From VBDM01 sp041496705 (lineage in GTDB: Bacteria; Pseudomonadota; Gammaproteobacteria; Burkholderiales; SG8-39), in contig JBGQFD010000008.1 of NCBI GenBank assembly GCA_041496705.1, positions 1 through 64,000 of the forward strand: 64,000 bases of DNA. Reading direction: 5' to 3'. Positions within the stretch are counted from its first letter, which is position 1. Each line of letters begins with the position of its first letter. Below are positions 27,757 to 34,884 of this stretch, piece after piece. The notes beneath the pieces were generated by a model. The model was not told the DNA's origin and ran no database searches. It saw only the letters and a program-made list of their open reading frames with translations. The position numbers and the translations under genes were made by a program.

Positions 27757-29223
27757 ATGAACGATCCGCGTCCCGCTGCACTCTGGAACGAGTACGACCG
27801 CCCCCACACGGACCTGAGGGAGTTCCTCGCCCGCATCGAACGCGCCGGAGAACTCCTGCGCGTTCCCGGGGTCGACTGGAATCTGGAAATGGGCACGCTC
27901 GCCGAAGCCGTAAACGAGCGCGCGAATGCACCGGCAGTGCTCTTCGAGCGCATCAGCGGATATTCGCACGGCTTTCGCGCCCTGTCGGGTTCGACCAACT
28001 CGATGAAGCGGCTCGCCATTACGCTCGGCTTCCCCGTCCCCGCGCATCCGCTGGACGTGGTGCGCGCCTACCGCGACCGAATGAAGACCCACGCTCCGAT
28101 CCCGCCCCGCGCGGTCGCAAAGGGCCCCGTGCTCGAGAACGTTCTGAGCGGCAACGACGTCGACGTGCTGAAATTCCCCGTTCCCTTCCTGCACGAGCTC
28201 GACGGCGGCCGCTACATCGGCACCGACGACCTCGTCATCATGCGCGACCCCGAAGACGGCTGGGTGAACTGCGGCACCTACCGGGTGATGGTGCACGACG
28301 CGAAGCGCGTCGGCGTATGGATGTCGCCGGGCAAGCACGGCAGGCAGATCCGCGAGAAATACTTCAAGCAGGACAAGCCCTGCCCGGTGCTCGTGTCCTG
28401 CGGCCACGATCCGATGCTCTTTCTCGCGGGCGGCAACGAGCTGCGCTTCGGGCTCTCGGAGTACGACTATGCCGGCGGGCACCGCGGGATTCCTTTCGAT
28501 GTGATCGAGAGCCAGCTGCATCGCCTCCCCATGCCCGCGCACGCCGAGATCGTGCTCGAGGGCGAGATGCATCCGGGCGAGACCGCCCCCGAGGGACCTT
28601 TCGGCGAGTTCACCGGGTACTACGCCGGCGGACAAAGCCAGCAGCCGGTGATCCGCGTGCAACGCATCTACCACCGCAACGATCCGATCCTCACCATGGC
28701 GACACCGATGCGCCCGCCCTCGGATTTCTCCTATAGCAAGTGCGTCATGAAAGCGGGGATGATCTGGGACGAGGTCGAGCGCGCGGGGCTTTCGGGCGTG
28801 AAGGGCGTGTGGTGCCACGAAGCCGGCGGCGCGCGCATGTTCAATGTCATCGCCATCAAGCAGGCGTACGCCGGGCACGCCAAGCAGGCGGCGATGGCCG
28901 CGGCGAGCTGCCAGTCCGGGTCTTATCTCGGGCGCTTCGTCGTGGTCGTCGACGAGGACATCGACCCGACGAACCTGTTCGAGGTGCTGTGGGCGATGTG
29001 CACGCGCTGCGATCCCGCCGAGGACATCGACATCGTGCGCAAAATGTGGAGCGGGCCCCTCGACCCGCGCATCCCGCGCGGCACCACCTGGAACTCTCGC
29101 GCGGTGATCGACGCCTGCCGTCCGTTCGAGATGCTCAAGGATTTTCCGCCGGTTGCGCGCGCGACCCCGGAGCTCCGAGCGAAGATCGAGGCGAAGTTCC
29201 GCGACGTCCTGTCGAAACTCTAG
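27757..29223 (+). CDS. UbiD-family prenyl-FMN-dependent decarboxylase
   Basis: 488 residues, the usual UbiD-family length. The conserved active-site block EGPFGEFTGYYAGG carries the two catalytic glutamates; the TYRVMVHD and GVWMSPGKHG segments belong to the cofactor and metal region, and KVMWSGP-like and TTWNSRAVIDA occur near the end. Members decarboxylate aromatic or alpha,beta-unsaturated acids using prenylated FMN made by UbiX; no ubiX is in this window. It differs in context from respiratory-quinone ubiD, being paired with a Bug binding protein, so a catabolic role is likelier but unproven. Confidence 0.88.
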   Translation: MNDPRPAALWNEYDRPHTDLREFLARIERAGELLRVPGVDWNLEMGTLAEAVNERANAPAVLFERISGYSHGFRALSGSTNSMKRLAITLGFPVPAHPLDVVRAYRDRMKTHAPIPPRAVAKGPVLENVLSGNDVDVLKFPVPFLHELDGGRYIGTDDLVIMRDPEDGWVNCGTYRVMVHDAKRVGVWMSPGKHGRQIREKYFKQDKPCPVLVSCGHDPMLFLAGGNELRFGLSEYDYAGGHRGIPFDVIESQLHRLPMPAHAEIVLEGEMHPGETAPEGPFGEFTGYYAGGQSQQPVIRVQRIYHRNDPILTMATPMRPPSDFSYSKCVMKAGMIWDEVERAGLSGVKGVWCHEAGGARMFNVIAIKQAYAGHAKQAAMAAASCQSGSYLGRFVVVVDEDIDPTNLFEVLWAMCTRCDPAEDIDIVRKMWSGPLDPRIPRGTTWNSRAVIDACRPFEMLKDFPPVARATPELRAKIEAKFRDVLSKL

Positions 29224-29240
29224 GCGCGCTGCGCTATAAT
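29212..29240 (+). promoter_or_regulatory. Promoter of tRNA-His
   Basis: TCGAAA (29212-29217), a 17-base spacer, and a perfect TATAAT (29235-29240). Predicted start about 29247, five bases before the tRNA. The -35 box overlaps the end of the UbiD-family gene. Confidence 0.65.
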
Positions 29241-29251
29241 CCCGCCCCTAC

Positions 29252-29328
29252 GGTGGCCGTAGCTCAGCTGGTAGAGTCCCGGATTGTGATTCCGGTTGTC
29301 GTGGGTTCGAGTCCCATCGGCCACCCCA
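29252..29328 (+). tRNA. tRNA-His (GTG)
   Basis: Acceptor GTGGCCG pairs with CGGCCAC, with the extra 5' G (29252) opposite the C discriminator that marks histidine tRNAs. Anticodon loop TTGTGAT gives GTG; T-arm GTGGGTTCGAGTCCCAT; CCA is encoded (29326-29328). Convergent with the GST gene 13 bases away. Confidence 0.97.
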
Positions 29329-29341
29329 CCTGGCTTCCGGC

Positions 29342-30046
29342 TCAGTGCTTCTGGTACTGAGTCGCTCCGAACAGAATCTCGCGCGCCTTCGGATCGTATT
29401 GCCCTGGAGGGGTCGTCTGCACATCGGCCAGAACCTTCAGTGCGCGCTGCACCGCAGGACGCGACGCGATCGCGTCGAACCACCGCTTCACCTTCGGAAA
29501 CTCCGCCCAGTCGATGCCGTTGCGCTCGCTCGCGCGCAGCCAAGGAAAGATGGCGATGTCCGCGATCGAGTACGCAGCACCGGCGAAGTACCGTACCTGC
29601 GAAAGCCGTTTCTCCATGACCGCGTGCAGCCGCCTCACCTCGTTGCCGTAACGGTTGATGGCATAGTCGATCCGCTCCGGCACTGCGTTGCTCCTGAAAT
29701 GGCCGGACTGTCCCATCATCGGTCCGACCGATCCCATCTGGAACATCAGCCACTGGAGCGCCACGTACTTCCCGGCATCGTCGGCGGGCAGGAACTTGCC
29801 CGTTTTCCCCGCAAGGTAGACGAGTATTGCGCCGGACTCGAAGACGGGGAACCGCGTTCTTTGCGGCCCGTCCGTGTCCACGATCGCCGGAATCTTGTTG
29901 TTCGGACTGATTCCCAGGAAATCCGCGCCGAACTGCTCGCCCGTTCGGATGTTCAGGGGCCGCACCTCGTACTTGAGGCCAGTCTCCTCGAGCATGATGT
30001 GGATCTTGTGCCCGTTGGGGGTCGGCCAAGTGTAGACCTCGATCAT
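29342..30046 (-). CDS. Glutathione S-transferase family protein (Nu-class-like)
   Basis: 234 residues from ATG 30046 (MIEVYTWPTPNGHKIHIMLE), preceded by AAAGGA. Thioredoxin-fold N-domain with the PTPNGHKIHIMLEETGL start seen in YfcG/YghU-like enzymes, which act as disulfide-bond oxidoreductases with glutathione. The glutathione-binding cis-Pro block NKIPAIVD and FESGAILVYLA follow, then an all-helical C-domain with the N-capping-box-like YSIADIAIFPWL. Downstream of tRNA-Arg on the same strand and probably read from that unit or a weak promoter of its own. Confidence 0.93.
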   Translation of the reverse strand: MIEVYTWPTPNGHKIHIMLEETGLKYEVRPLNIRTGEQFGADFLGISPNNKIPAIVDTDGPQRTRFPVFESGAILVYLAGKTGKFLPADDAGKYVALQWLMFQMGSVGPMMGQSGHFRSNAVPERIDYAINRYGNEVRRLHAVMEKRLSQVRYFAGAAYSIADIAIFPWLRASERNGIDWAEFPKVKRWFDAIASRPAVQRALKVLADVQTTPPGQYDPKAREILFGATQYQKH

Positions 30047-30103
30047 TGCGACGTTCCTTTCGTGAGTTGCACTCTCGGTACGGGATTGCCTTTGGACAAC
30101 AAA

Positions 30104-30181
30104 TGGTGCGCCCGGCGGGAGTCGAACCCACAACCCCCAGCTTAGAAGGCTGGTGCTCTATCCAGTTTGAGCTACGGGCAC
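30104..30181 (-). tRNA. tRNA-Arg (TCT)
   Basis: Minus strand: acceptor GTGCCCG with CGGGCGC (one G-T), anticodon stem CCAGC/GCTGG around CTTCTAA, giving TCT, which reads AGA and AGG. T-arm GTGGGTTCGACTCCCGC, encoded CCA at 30106-30104. Second tRNA of the Pro-Arg pair. Confidence 0.96.
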
Positions 30182-30225
30182 GGGGCAAGAACGTACTACG
30201 GCTGCTTCAGCGGTAGCCAAAAACC

Positions 30226-30302
30226 TGGTCGGGGTGGAGAGATTCGAACTCCCGACATCTTGCTCCCAAAGCAAGCGCGCTACCAGGCTGCGCTACACCC
30301 CG
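30226..30302 (-). tRNA. tRNA-Pro (TGG)
   Basis: Minus strand: acceptor CGGGGTG/CACCCCG, anticodon stem CTTGC/GCAAG around TTTGGGA, giving TGG. T-arm CGGGAGTTCGAATCTCTCC and encoded CCA. 44 bases upstream of tRNA-Arg, behind a strong promoter. Confidence 0.97.
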
Positions 30303-30312
30303 CGGGTGCGAA

Positions 30313-30341
30313 ATCTTACGCTTCGCCCACGTCACGGTCAA
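30313..30341 (-). promoter_or_regulatory. Promoter of the tRNA-Pro/tRNA-Arg unit
   Basis: Minus strand TTGACC (30341-30336), exactly 17 bases, then TAAGAT (30318-30313). Start predicted near 30306, four bases before tRNA-Pro. One of the best sigma-70 matches in the window; divergent from the dksA promoter. Confidence 0.75.
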
Positions 30342-30376
30342 CGCGATTTCCCTTCTGCATGGACATCAGCATGTGC

Positions 30377-30405
30377 TTGCCCCGGTGTTGGATTTCTGGT
30401 ATCAA
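30377..30405 (+). promoter_or_regulatory. Putative dksA promoter
   Basis: TTGCCC (30377-30382), 17-base spacer, TATCAA (30400-30405). Start would be about 30412, which rules out the ATG at 30409 as initiator and supports the GTG at 30433. Confidence 0.45.
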
Positions 30406-30421
30406 ACCATGATCCATCCGC

Positions 30422-30425
30422 GGAG
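30422..30425 (+). promoter_or_regulatory. Shine-Dalgarno site for dksA
   Basis: GGAG seven bases before GTG 30433. The alternative ATG at 30409 has no such site. Confidence 0.6.
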
Positions 30426-30432
30426 ATTCTGC

Positions 30433-30852
30433 GTGGAATTGCTGCACAAGACCTACCCGCCCTACCTGCCGAAGAAAGGCGAGGAGTACATGAATGCCGC
30501 GCAGCGCGAGCACTTCAAGGCGATTCTCGGCGCCCTGAAGCTGGAACTGTCCCAGGACATCGACCGCACGGTCCAGGCGATGCAGATCGAAGCCACCCTG
30601 TTTGCGGATCCGAACGACCGCGCCAGCCAGGAATCCGACATCGCCGTGGAGCTGCGCAACCGCGACCGCGAGCGCAAGCTGATCAAGAAGATCGACGAGA
30701 CGATTTCGAAAATAGAAAAGGACGACTACGGCTACTGCGAGAATTGCGGCATCGAGATCGGACTGAAACGGCTCGAAGTTCGGCCCACGGCCACCTTGTG
30801 CATCGACTGCAAGACCCTCGCCGAACAGCGTGAGAGGCAGTCGGCGAAGTGA
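30433..30852 (+). CDS. dksA: RNA polymerase-binding transcription factor DksA
   Basis: Binds the RNA polymerase secondary channel and works with ppGpp in the stringent response. 139 residues from GTG 30433. N-terminal coiled coil (FKAILGALKLELSQDIDRTV), the tip region TLFADPNDRASQESD with the acidic residues needed for activity, and a four-Cys zinc finger CENCGIEIG...CIDC near the end. The short N-terminus lacks the lysine/alanine-rich extension seen in many Burkholderia DksA proteins. Convergent with pnp, with a hairpin between. Confidence 0.96.
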   Translation: MELLHKTYPPYLPKKGEEYMNAAQREHFKAILGALKLELSQDIDRTVQAMQIEATLFADPNDRASQESDIAVELRNRDRERKLIKKIDETISKIEKDDYGYCENCGIEIGLKRLEVRPTATLCIDCKTLAEQRERQSAK

Positions 30853-30888
30853 TCTCCGGTCCCGCGGGCAACCACCAAACCTAAAAGG

Positions 30889-30909
30889 AAGGGCGCTCGC
30901 AGCGCCCTT
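30889..30909. terminator. Bidirectional terminator between dksA and pnp
   Basis: Nine-pair stem AAGGGCGCT / AGCGCCCTT with loop CGC in the 83-base gap between convergent genes. On the minus strand it is followed by CCTTTTAGG, on the plus strand by a weak tail, so it serves pnp better than dksA. Confidence 0.75.
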
Positions 30910-30935
30910 GGGTGAAAACCCTTCTAGCGCTCGAA

Positions 30936-33044
30936 TCAGGATTGCGCGGCAGCCGCTTCCTTGACTGCCTTCATGCTCAGGCGCACCCGGCCTTTTTCGT
31001 CGGCTTCAAGAACCTTCACCTTGACCTGCTGGCCTTCCTTGAGATAGTCGGAGACGTTGTTGACGCGCTCGTGGCTGATTTGCGATATGTGCAGGAGTCC
31101 GTCCTTGCCCGGGAGCAATTGCACGATCGCGCCGAAATCCAGGAGTTTCAGAACCGTCCCGTCGTAGATCCTGCCGACCTCGACGTCGGCGGTGATGTCC
31201 TCGATGCGTTTCTTCGCCGCAAGGCCGCCGTCGGAGTTGATGCAGGCGATCGAGACGGTACCGTCGTCGGAAATCTCGATCGTCGTTCCCGTTTCCTCCT
31301 GCAGGCCCCGGATGACCACGCCTCCCTTGCCGATGACGTCGCGTATTTTCTCCGGATTGATCTTGATCTTGATGATGCGTGGCGCAAAGGTCGAAATCTC
31401 GGCCCGCGAGCCTTCGAGGGACTGCTTCATGATCCCGAGAATATGCATGCGCCCTTCCCGGGCCTGATCGAGCGCGACCTGCATGATTTCCTTGGTGATG
31501 CCCTCGATCTTGATGTCCATCTGCAAGGCGGTTACACCGCGTTCGGTGCCTGCGACTTTGAAATCCATGTCGCCCAGGTGATCCTCGTCGCCGAGAATGT
31601 CGGTAAGCACCGCGAATCGCTTGCCTTCCTTGATGAGACCCATGGCAATTCCCGCCACGTGCGCCTTGATCGGCACGCCTGAGTCCATGAGCGCAAGACT
31701 GCCGCCGCAGACAGAGGCCATCGACGAAGAGCCGTTCGATTCGGTAATTTCGGAGACTACCCGCATCGAATACGCGAATTCCTCGGGGGAAGGCAGTACC
31801 GCCAGGAGTGCCCGCTTGGCAAGCCGACCGTGACCGATCTCGCGGCGCTTCGGCGACCCCATGCGTCCGGTCTCGCCCGTGGCATACGGGGGCATGTTGT
31901 AGTGGAGCATGAAGCGCTCCTTGTATTCACCCATCAGTGCATCGATGATCTGTTCGTCGCGGCCGGTGCCGAGCGTCGCCACCACCAGCGCCTGCGTTTC
32001 GCCCCGGGTAAAGAGCGCCGACCCGTGAGTGCGCGGCAACACGCCAACGCGGACGCTGATCGGGCGCACGGTGCGCGTGTCGCGTCCGTCGATGCGCGGC
32101 TCGCCGTCCAGGATCTGCCCGCGGACGATCTTCGATTCCAGCGAAAAACAAATATCCTTGACGACGTTCGTTTCCGGTCCGCCTTCCTTGCCTGCGCCGA
32201 TCTCCTCGAACACCCGTTTCCAGATGGCGTCGATGGCTTCGGAGCGCGCCTGTTTCTGGCGGAGCTTGAACGCGGCGCGAAGATCACTTTCCGAGAGTTC
32301 CCTGATGCGGCTGACCAGCGCCTCGTCCTTCTGCGCCGCCTTCCAGTCCCAAGCCGGCTTGGCGGCCTGGTCCGCGAGCTCGTGGATCGCCTGGATGGCC
32401 GCCTGCATCTGCTGGTGGCCGAATACCACGGATCCGAGCATGACATCCTCGGGGAGTTCGTTGGCCTCGGACTCCACCATCAGCACCGCATGCTCGGTTC
32501 CCGCGACCACCAGATTGAGCTGGCTCTCCTTGAGCGCGGTAGCCGCCGGATTGAGCACGTATTGCCCGTTGATGTAGCCGACGCGGGCAGCGCCGATGGG
32601 CCCGTTGAACGGTATGCCAGAGAGGGTCAGCGCCGCAGACACGCCGATCAGCGCCGGAACATCGGGATCGACTTCGGGATTGCACGACAGCACTTGCGCA
32701 ACGACCTGCACCTCGTTGTAGAACCCGTCCGGAAACAGCGGGCGAATCGGCCGGTCGATGAGGCGGGAGGTCAGCGTCTCTTTTTCCGAGGGCCTGCCCT
32801 CGCGCTTGAAAAAACCGCCCGGAATCTTGCCGGCGGCGTAGGTCTTCTCGACATAGTCGCAGGTGAGCGGCAGGAAGTCCTGGCCCGTCTTGGCGTGCCG
32901 GGCTCCGACCACCGAGCACAGCACCACGGTGTCCTCCATGGTAACCACCACGGCACCGTGAGCCTGACGAGCGATCTCACCGGTTTCCAGCGTCACTTGG
33001 TGGGTGCCGTAAGCAAATGTTTTCTTAACAGAGGTCAGAGCCAT
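30936..33044 (-). CDS. pnp: Polyribonucleotide nucleotidyltransferase (PNPase)
   Basis: 3'-5' phosphorolytic exoribonuclease, core of the RNA degradosome. 702 residues: two RNase PH domains (first starting THQVTLETGEIARQAHGAVV, second with GGETQALVVATLG-type residues, seen here as RGETQALVVATLGTGRDEQ); KH domain IRDVIGKGGVVIRGLQEETG; and C-terminal S1 domain VEVGRIYDGTVLKLLDFGA. Downstream of rpsO with hairpins in the 131-base gap. Last gene of the rimP-nusA operon. Confidence 0.98.
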   Translation of the reverse strand: MALTSVKKTFAYGTHQVTLETGEIARQAHGAVVVTMEDTVVLCSVVGARHAKTGQDFLPLTCDYVEKTYAAGKIPGGFFKREGRPSEKETLTSRLIDRPIRPLFPDGFYNEVQVVAQVLSCNPEVDPDVPALIGVSAALTLSGIPFNGPIGAARVGYINGQYVLNPAATALKESQLNLVVAGTEHAVLMVESEANELPEDVMLGSVVFGHQQMQAAIQAIHELADQAAKPAWDWKAAQKDEALVSRIRELSESDLRAAFKLRQKQARSEAIDAIWKRVFEEIGAGKEGGPETNVVKDICFSLESKIVRGQILDGEPRIDGRDTRTVRPISVRVGVLPRTHGSALFTRGETQALVVATLGTGRDEQIIDALMGEYKERFMLHYNMPPYATGETGRMGSPKRREIGHGRLAKRALLAVLPSPEEFAYSMRVVSEITESNGSSSMASVCGGSLALMDSGVPIKAHVAGIAMGLIKEGKRFAVLTDILGDEDHLGDMDFKVAGTERGVTALQMDIKIEGITKEIMQVALDQAREGRMHILGIMKQSLEGSRAEISTFAPRIIKIKINPEKIRDVIGKGGVVIRGLQEETGTTIEISDDGTVSIACINSDGGLAAKKRIEDITADVEVGRIYDGTVLKLLDFGAIVQLLPGKDGLLHISQISHERVNNVSDYLKEGQQVKVKVLEADEKGRVRLSMKAVKEAAAAQS

Positions 33045-33063
33045 GGGTATCCCGATAGGTTGA

Positions 33064-33126
33064 CCGAATCCGGCGGCACTGCCCGGCGATTCGGTGGGGG
33101 TTGGCTCCGCAGCAAGTCACGGAGCC
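33064..33126 (-). promoter_or_regulatory. Paired hairpins in the rpsO-pnp leader
   Basis: Two inverted repeats lie between rpsO and pnp: GGCTCCG/CGGAGCC (33103-33126, ten-base loop) and CCGAAT/ATTCGG (33064-33094, with an inner GC-rich stem). In E. coli the pnp leader is a double-stranded RNase III site used for autoregulation; the position here is the same, the sequence is not, so the role is inferred. Confidence 0.55.
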
Positions 33127-33175
33127 GGACTGAAGAATCAAAACGCCGGACGGGTGGAGCCGGGCGTCGAGAAAG

Positions 33176-33445
33176 TTACTTGCGCAGACCAAGTTGCTCG
33201 ATCAGCTGCTGATATTTCCCGGCATTCTGGCGCTTGAGATAGTCGAGGAGTTTGCGGCGCTGGCTGACCAGCTTGAGCAGGCCACGTCGCGAATGATGAT
33301 CCTTGACATGCGCCTTGAAGTGGTCGGTCAACCCGTTGATGCGCGCAGTAATCAGCGCAACCTGCACTTCGGGCGAACCCGTGTCCCCTGCGGCGCGCTG
33401 ATGCTGTTGGACGATTTGCGCCTTCTGCGTCACGCTGACCGGCAT
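33176..33445 (-). CDS. rpsO: 30S ribosomal protein S15
   Basis: 89 residues from ATG 33445 (MPVSVTQKAQIVQQHQRAAG), the exact S15 length; an in-frame GTG two codons earlier is possible. Typical blocks TGSPEVQVALITARINGLTD, HFKAHVKDHHSRRGLL and VSQRRKLLDYLK. Between truB and pnp, the standard order. Confidence 0.98.
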   Translation of the reverse strand: MPVSVTQKAQIVQQHQRAAGDTGSPEVQVALITARINGLTDHFKAHVKDHHSRRGLLKLVSQRRKLLDYLKRQNAGKYQQLIEQLGLRK

Positions 33446-33533
33446 ACCCACTCACGTCTCTCTTCGCGAAAGGCGGGCATTTTACCTTGAAATCAGCGCC
33501 TTCAACAAGCGTTTCATGGCCGTCGAGGAGCTC

Positions 33534-34427
33534 CTACCGAAGCGCAAGCAGCCGCTTGGCGTGCAAGGTCCCTTCCAGATCGACCTGCCCGGTTCCAATG
33601 AACGCGCCACCTTCCCCGAACACCGCCACGCAGCGGCTAGGGCCACCGACCGGGACTGCCCCTCCCTGGCGAAATCTGGCCGATGCCTCCCCGTGAAGGT
33701 CCAGCCTTGGGCGCGAACTCACCAATGCTTCAGGCGGCAGCAGGCGCGCCAGGCGCTCCGGCGTGGAAAACAGCTCCAGCGCCTCCAGCCCGATCGCCTG
33801 ATCCAGGGTGAAGCCTCCAACGAGCAGCCGCCGCAAGGCAGCGAGATGCGCTCCGCATCCGAGTGCCTCGCCGAGATCCTCGGCCAGGACCCGGACATAG
33901 GTGCCTTTGCTGCAGTTCACGCGCAGTACGACGGTCTCTTCGGAATACTCCTCCAGCTCAAGGTAGCGTATCACCACCCGCCTTGGGGTACGCTGCACGG
34001 TCGTGCCGCTGCGAGCGTACGAGTAAAGCGGCCGCCCCTGGTGCTTGATCGCGGCATACATCGGCGGAAGCTGCTCGATCTCCCCGCGGAATCGCGACAA
34101 GACTTCGATCAGCCGGTCGCGGGTGACGGCGACTTCGCTGCGCGCCAGCACGGGCCCCTCGGCGTCGCCGGTGGCGGTGCGTACGCCGAGCTTGAGTTTG
34201 GCCAGGTAGGCTTTGTCGGCGTCCAGCAGGTCGCCGCAAAACTTGGTCGCTTCACCTAGGCCGACAATCAGCAAGCCGCTCGCCAGCGGATCCAGGGTCC
34301 CGGTATGCCCCGCCCGCGCGGCGCCGAGCACACGCTTGACGTGCTGCAGCACCGCGTTCGAGCTCGGCCCGACGGGCTTGTCGATGAGCAGGACTCCATC
34401 CACTGCCGGAGGACTAACAACCTGCAT
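33534..34427 (-). CDS. truB: tRNA pseudouridine-55 synthase
   Basis: Makes pseudouridine 55 in the T-loop of tRNAs. 297 residues. Catalytic Asp46 in GHTGTLDPLASGLL; KAYLAKLKLGVRT and YVRVLAEDLGEALGCGAHL are family blocks; a C-terminal PUA-like segment with LDLHGEASARFRQGG follows. Four bases after rbfA. Confidence 0.97.
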   Translation of the reverse strand: MQVVSPPAVDGVLLIDKPVGPSSNAVLQHVKRVLGAARAGHTGTLDPLASGLLIVGLGEATKFCGDLLDADKAYLAKLKLGVRTATGDAEGPVLARSEVAVTRDRLIEVLSRFRGEIEQLPPMYAAIKHQGRPLYSYARSGTTVQRTPRRVVIRYLELEEYSEETVVLRVNCSKGTYVRVLAEDLGEALGCGAHLAALRRLLVGGFTLDQAIGLEALELFSTPERLARLLPPEALVSSRPRLDLHGEASARFRQGGAVPVGGPSRCVAVFGEGGAFIGTGQVDLEGTLHAKRLLALR

Positions 34428-34431
34428 CGGC

Positions 34432-34797
34432 TCAGTCCCGATCCGAATTCCTTCCCTTGACCGCAGCGTCGATCAACTGGGAAAGACGAACGCCGCGCTC
34501 GACCGACGTGTCGTGATAGAAGTGCAGCTCCGGAGTGATCCGCAGCTTGAGCCGCGCGCCGAGCAACGAACGGAGGAATCCTGCGGCATGCTTCAGCCCT
34601 CGCTCGGTCTGGGTCAAGGCATCCGCATCACCCAGCATGGTGAAGAAGACCTTGGCATGCGCGAGATCCGGAGACACCTCCACCCCGGTCAGCGTGATCA
34701 TGCCAACGCGCGGATCCTTGAGCTGGGTGCGCAACAGCTCGGACACCTCACGATGAACCTGATCCGCCACGCGCCGCAGTCGCTGTTGGTTTGGCAT
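34432..34797 (-). CDS. rbfA: 30S ribosome-binding factor A
   Basis: Late 30S maturation and cold adaptation factor with a KH-like fold. 121 residues: RRVADQVHREVSELLRTQL at the start, DPRVGMITLTGVEVSPDLAH in the middle and LKLRITPELHFYHDTSVERG near the end. Between infB and truB; an 87-base gap with an inverted repeat separates it from infB. Confidence 0.97.
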   Translation of the reverse strand: MPNQQRLRRVADQVHREVSELLRTQLKDPRVGMITLTGVEVSPDLAHAKVFFTMLGDADALTQTERGLKHAAGFLRSLLGARLKLRITPELHFYHDTSVERGVRLSQLIDAAVKGRNSDRD

Positions 34798-34827
34798 GAG
34801 GTGATCGGATGCGGAGCAAAGCGATCG

Positions 34828-34877
34828 GCCATCCTGAAAGCAGATCCTTCGTTGCGCTACGCGCTTCTCAGGATGGC
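34828..34877. repeat. Extragenic palindromic repeat between infB and rbfA
   Basis: Ten-base arms GCCATCCTGA (34828-34837) and TCAGGATGGC (34868-34877) flank a core that includes AGATCCTTCG and a short TGCGCTACGCGC inner palindrome. The ATCCTTCG...CAGGAT pattern resembles small dispersed palindromes common between proteobacterial genes. Only one copy was noticed in this window, so repetitiveness is inferred from that resemblance. Confidence 0.5.
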
Positions 34878-34884
34878 GCGGATA

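Noticed and set aside
34798..34884. Small gene in the infB-rbfA gap
   Set aside because: No start with a ribosome-binding site; the gap is explained by a palindromic element.
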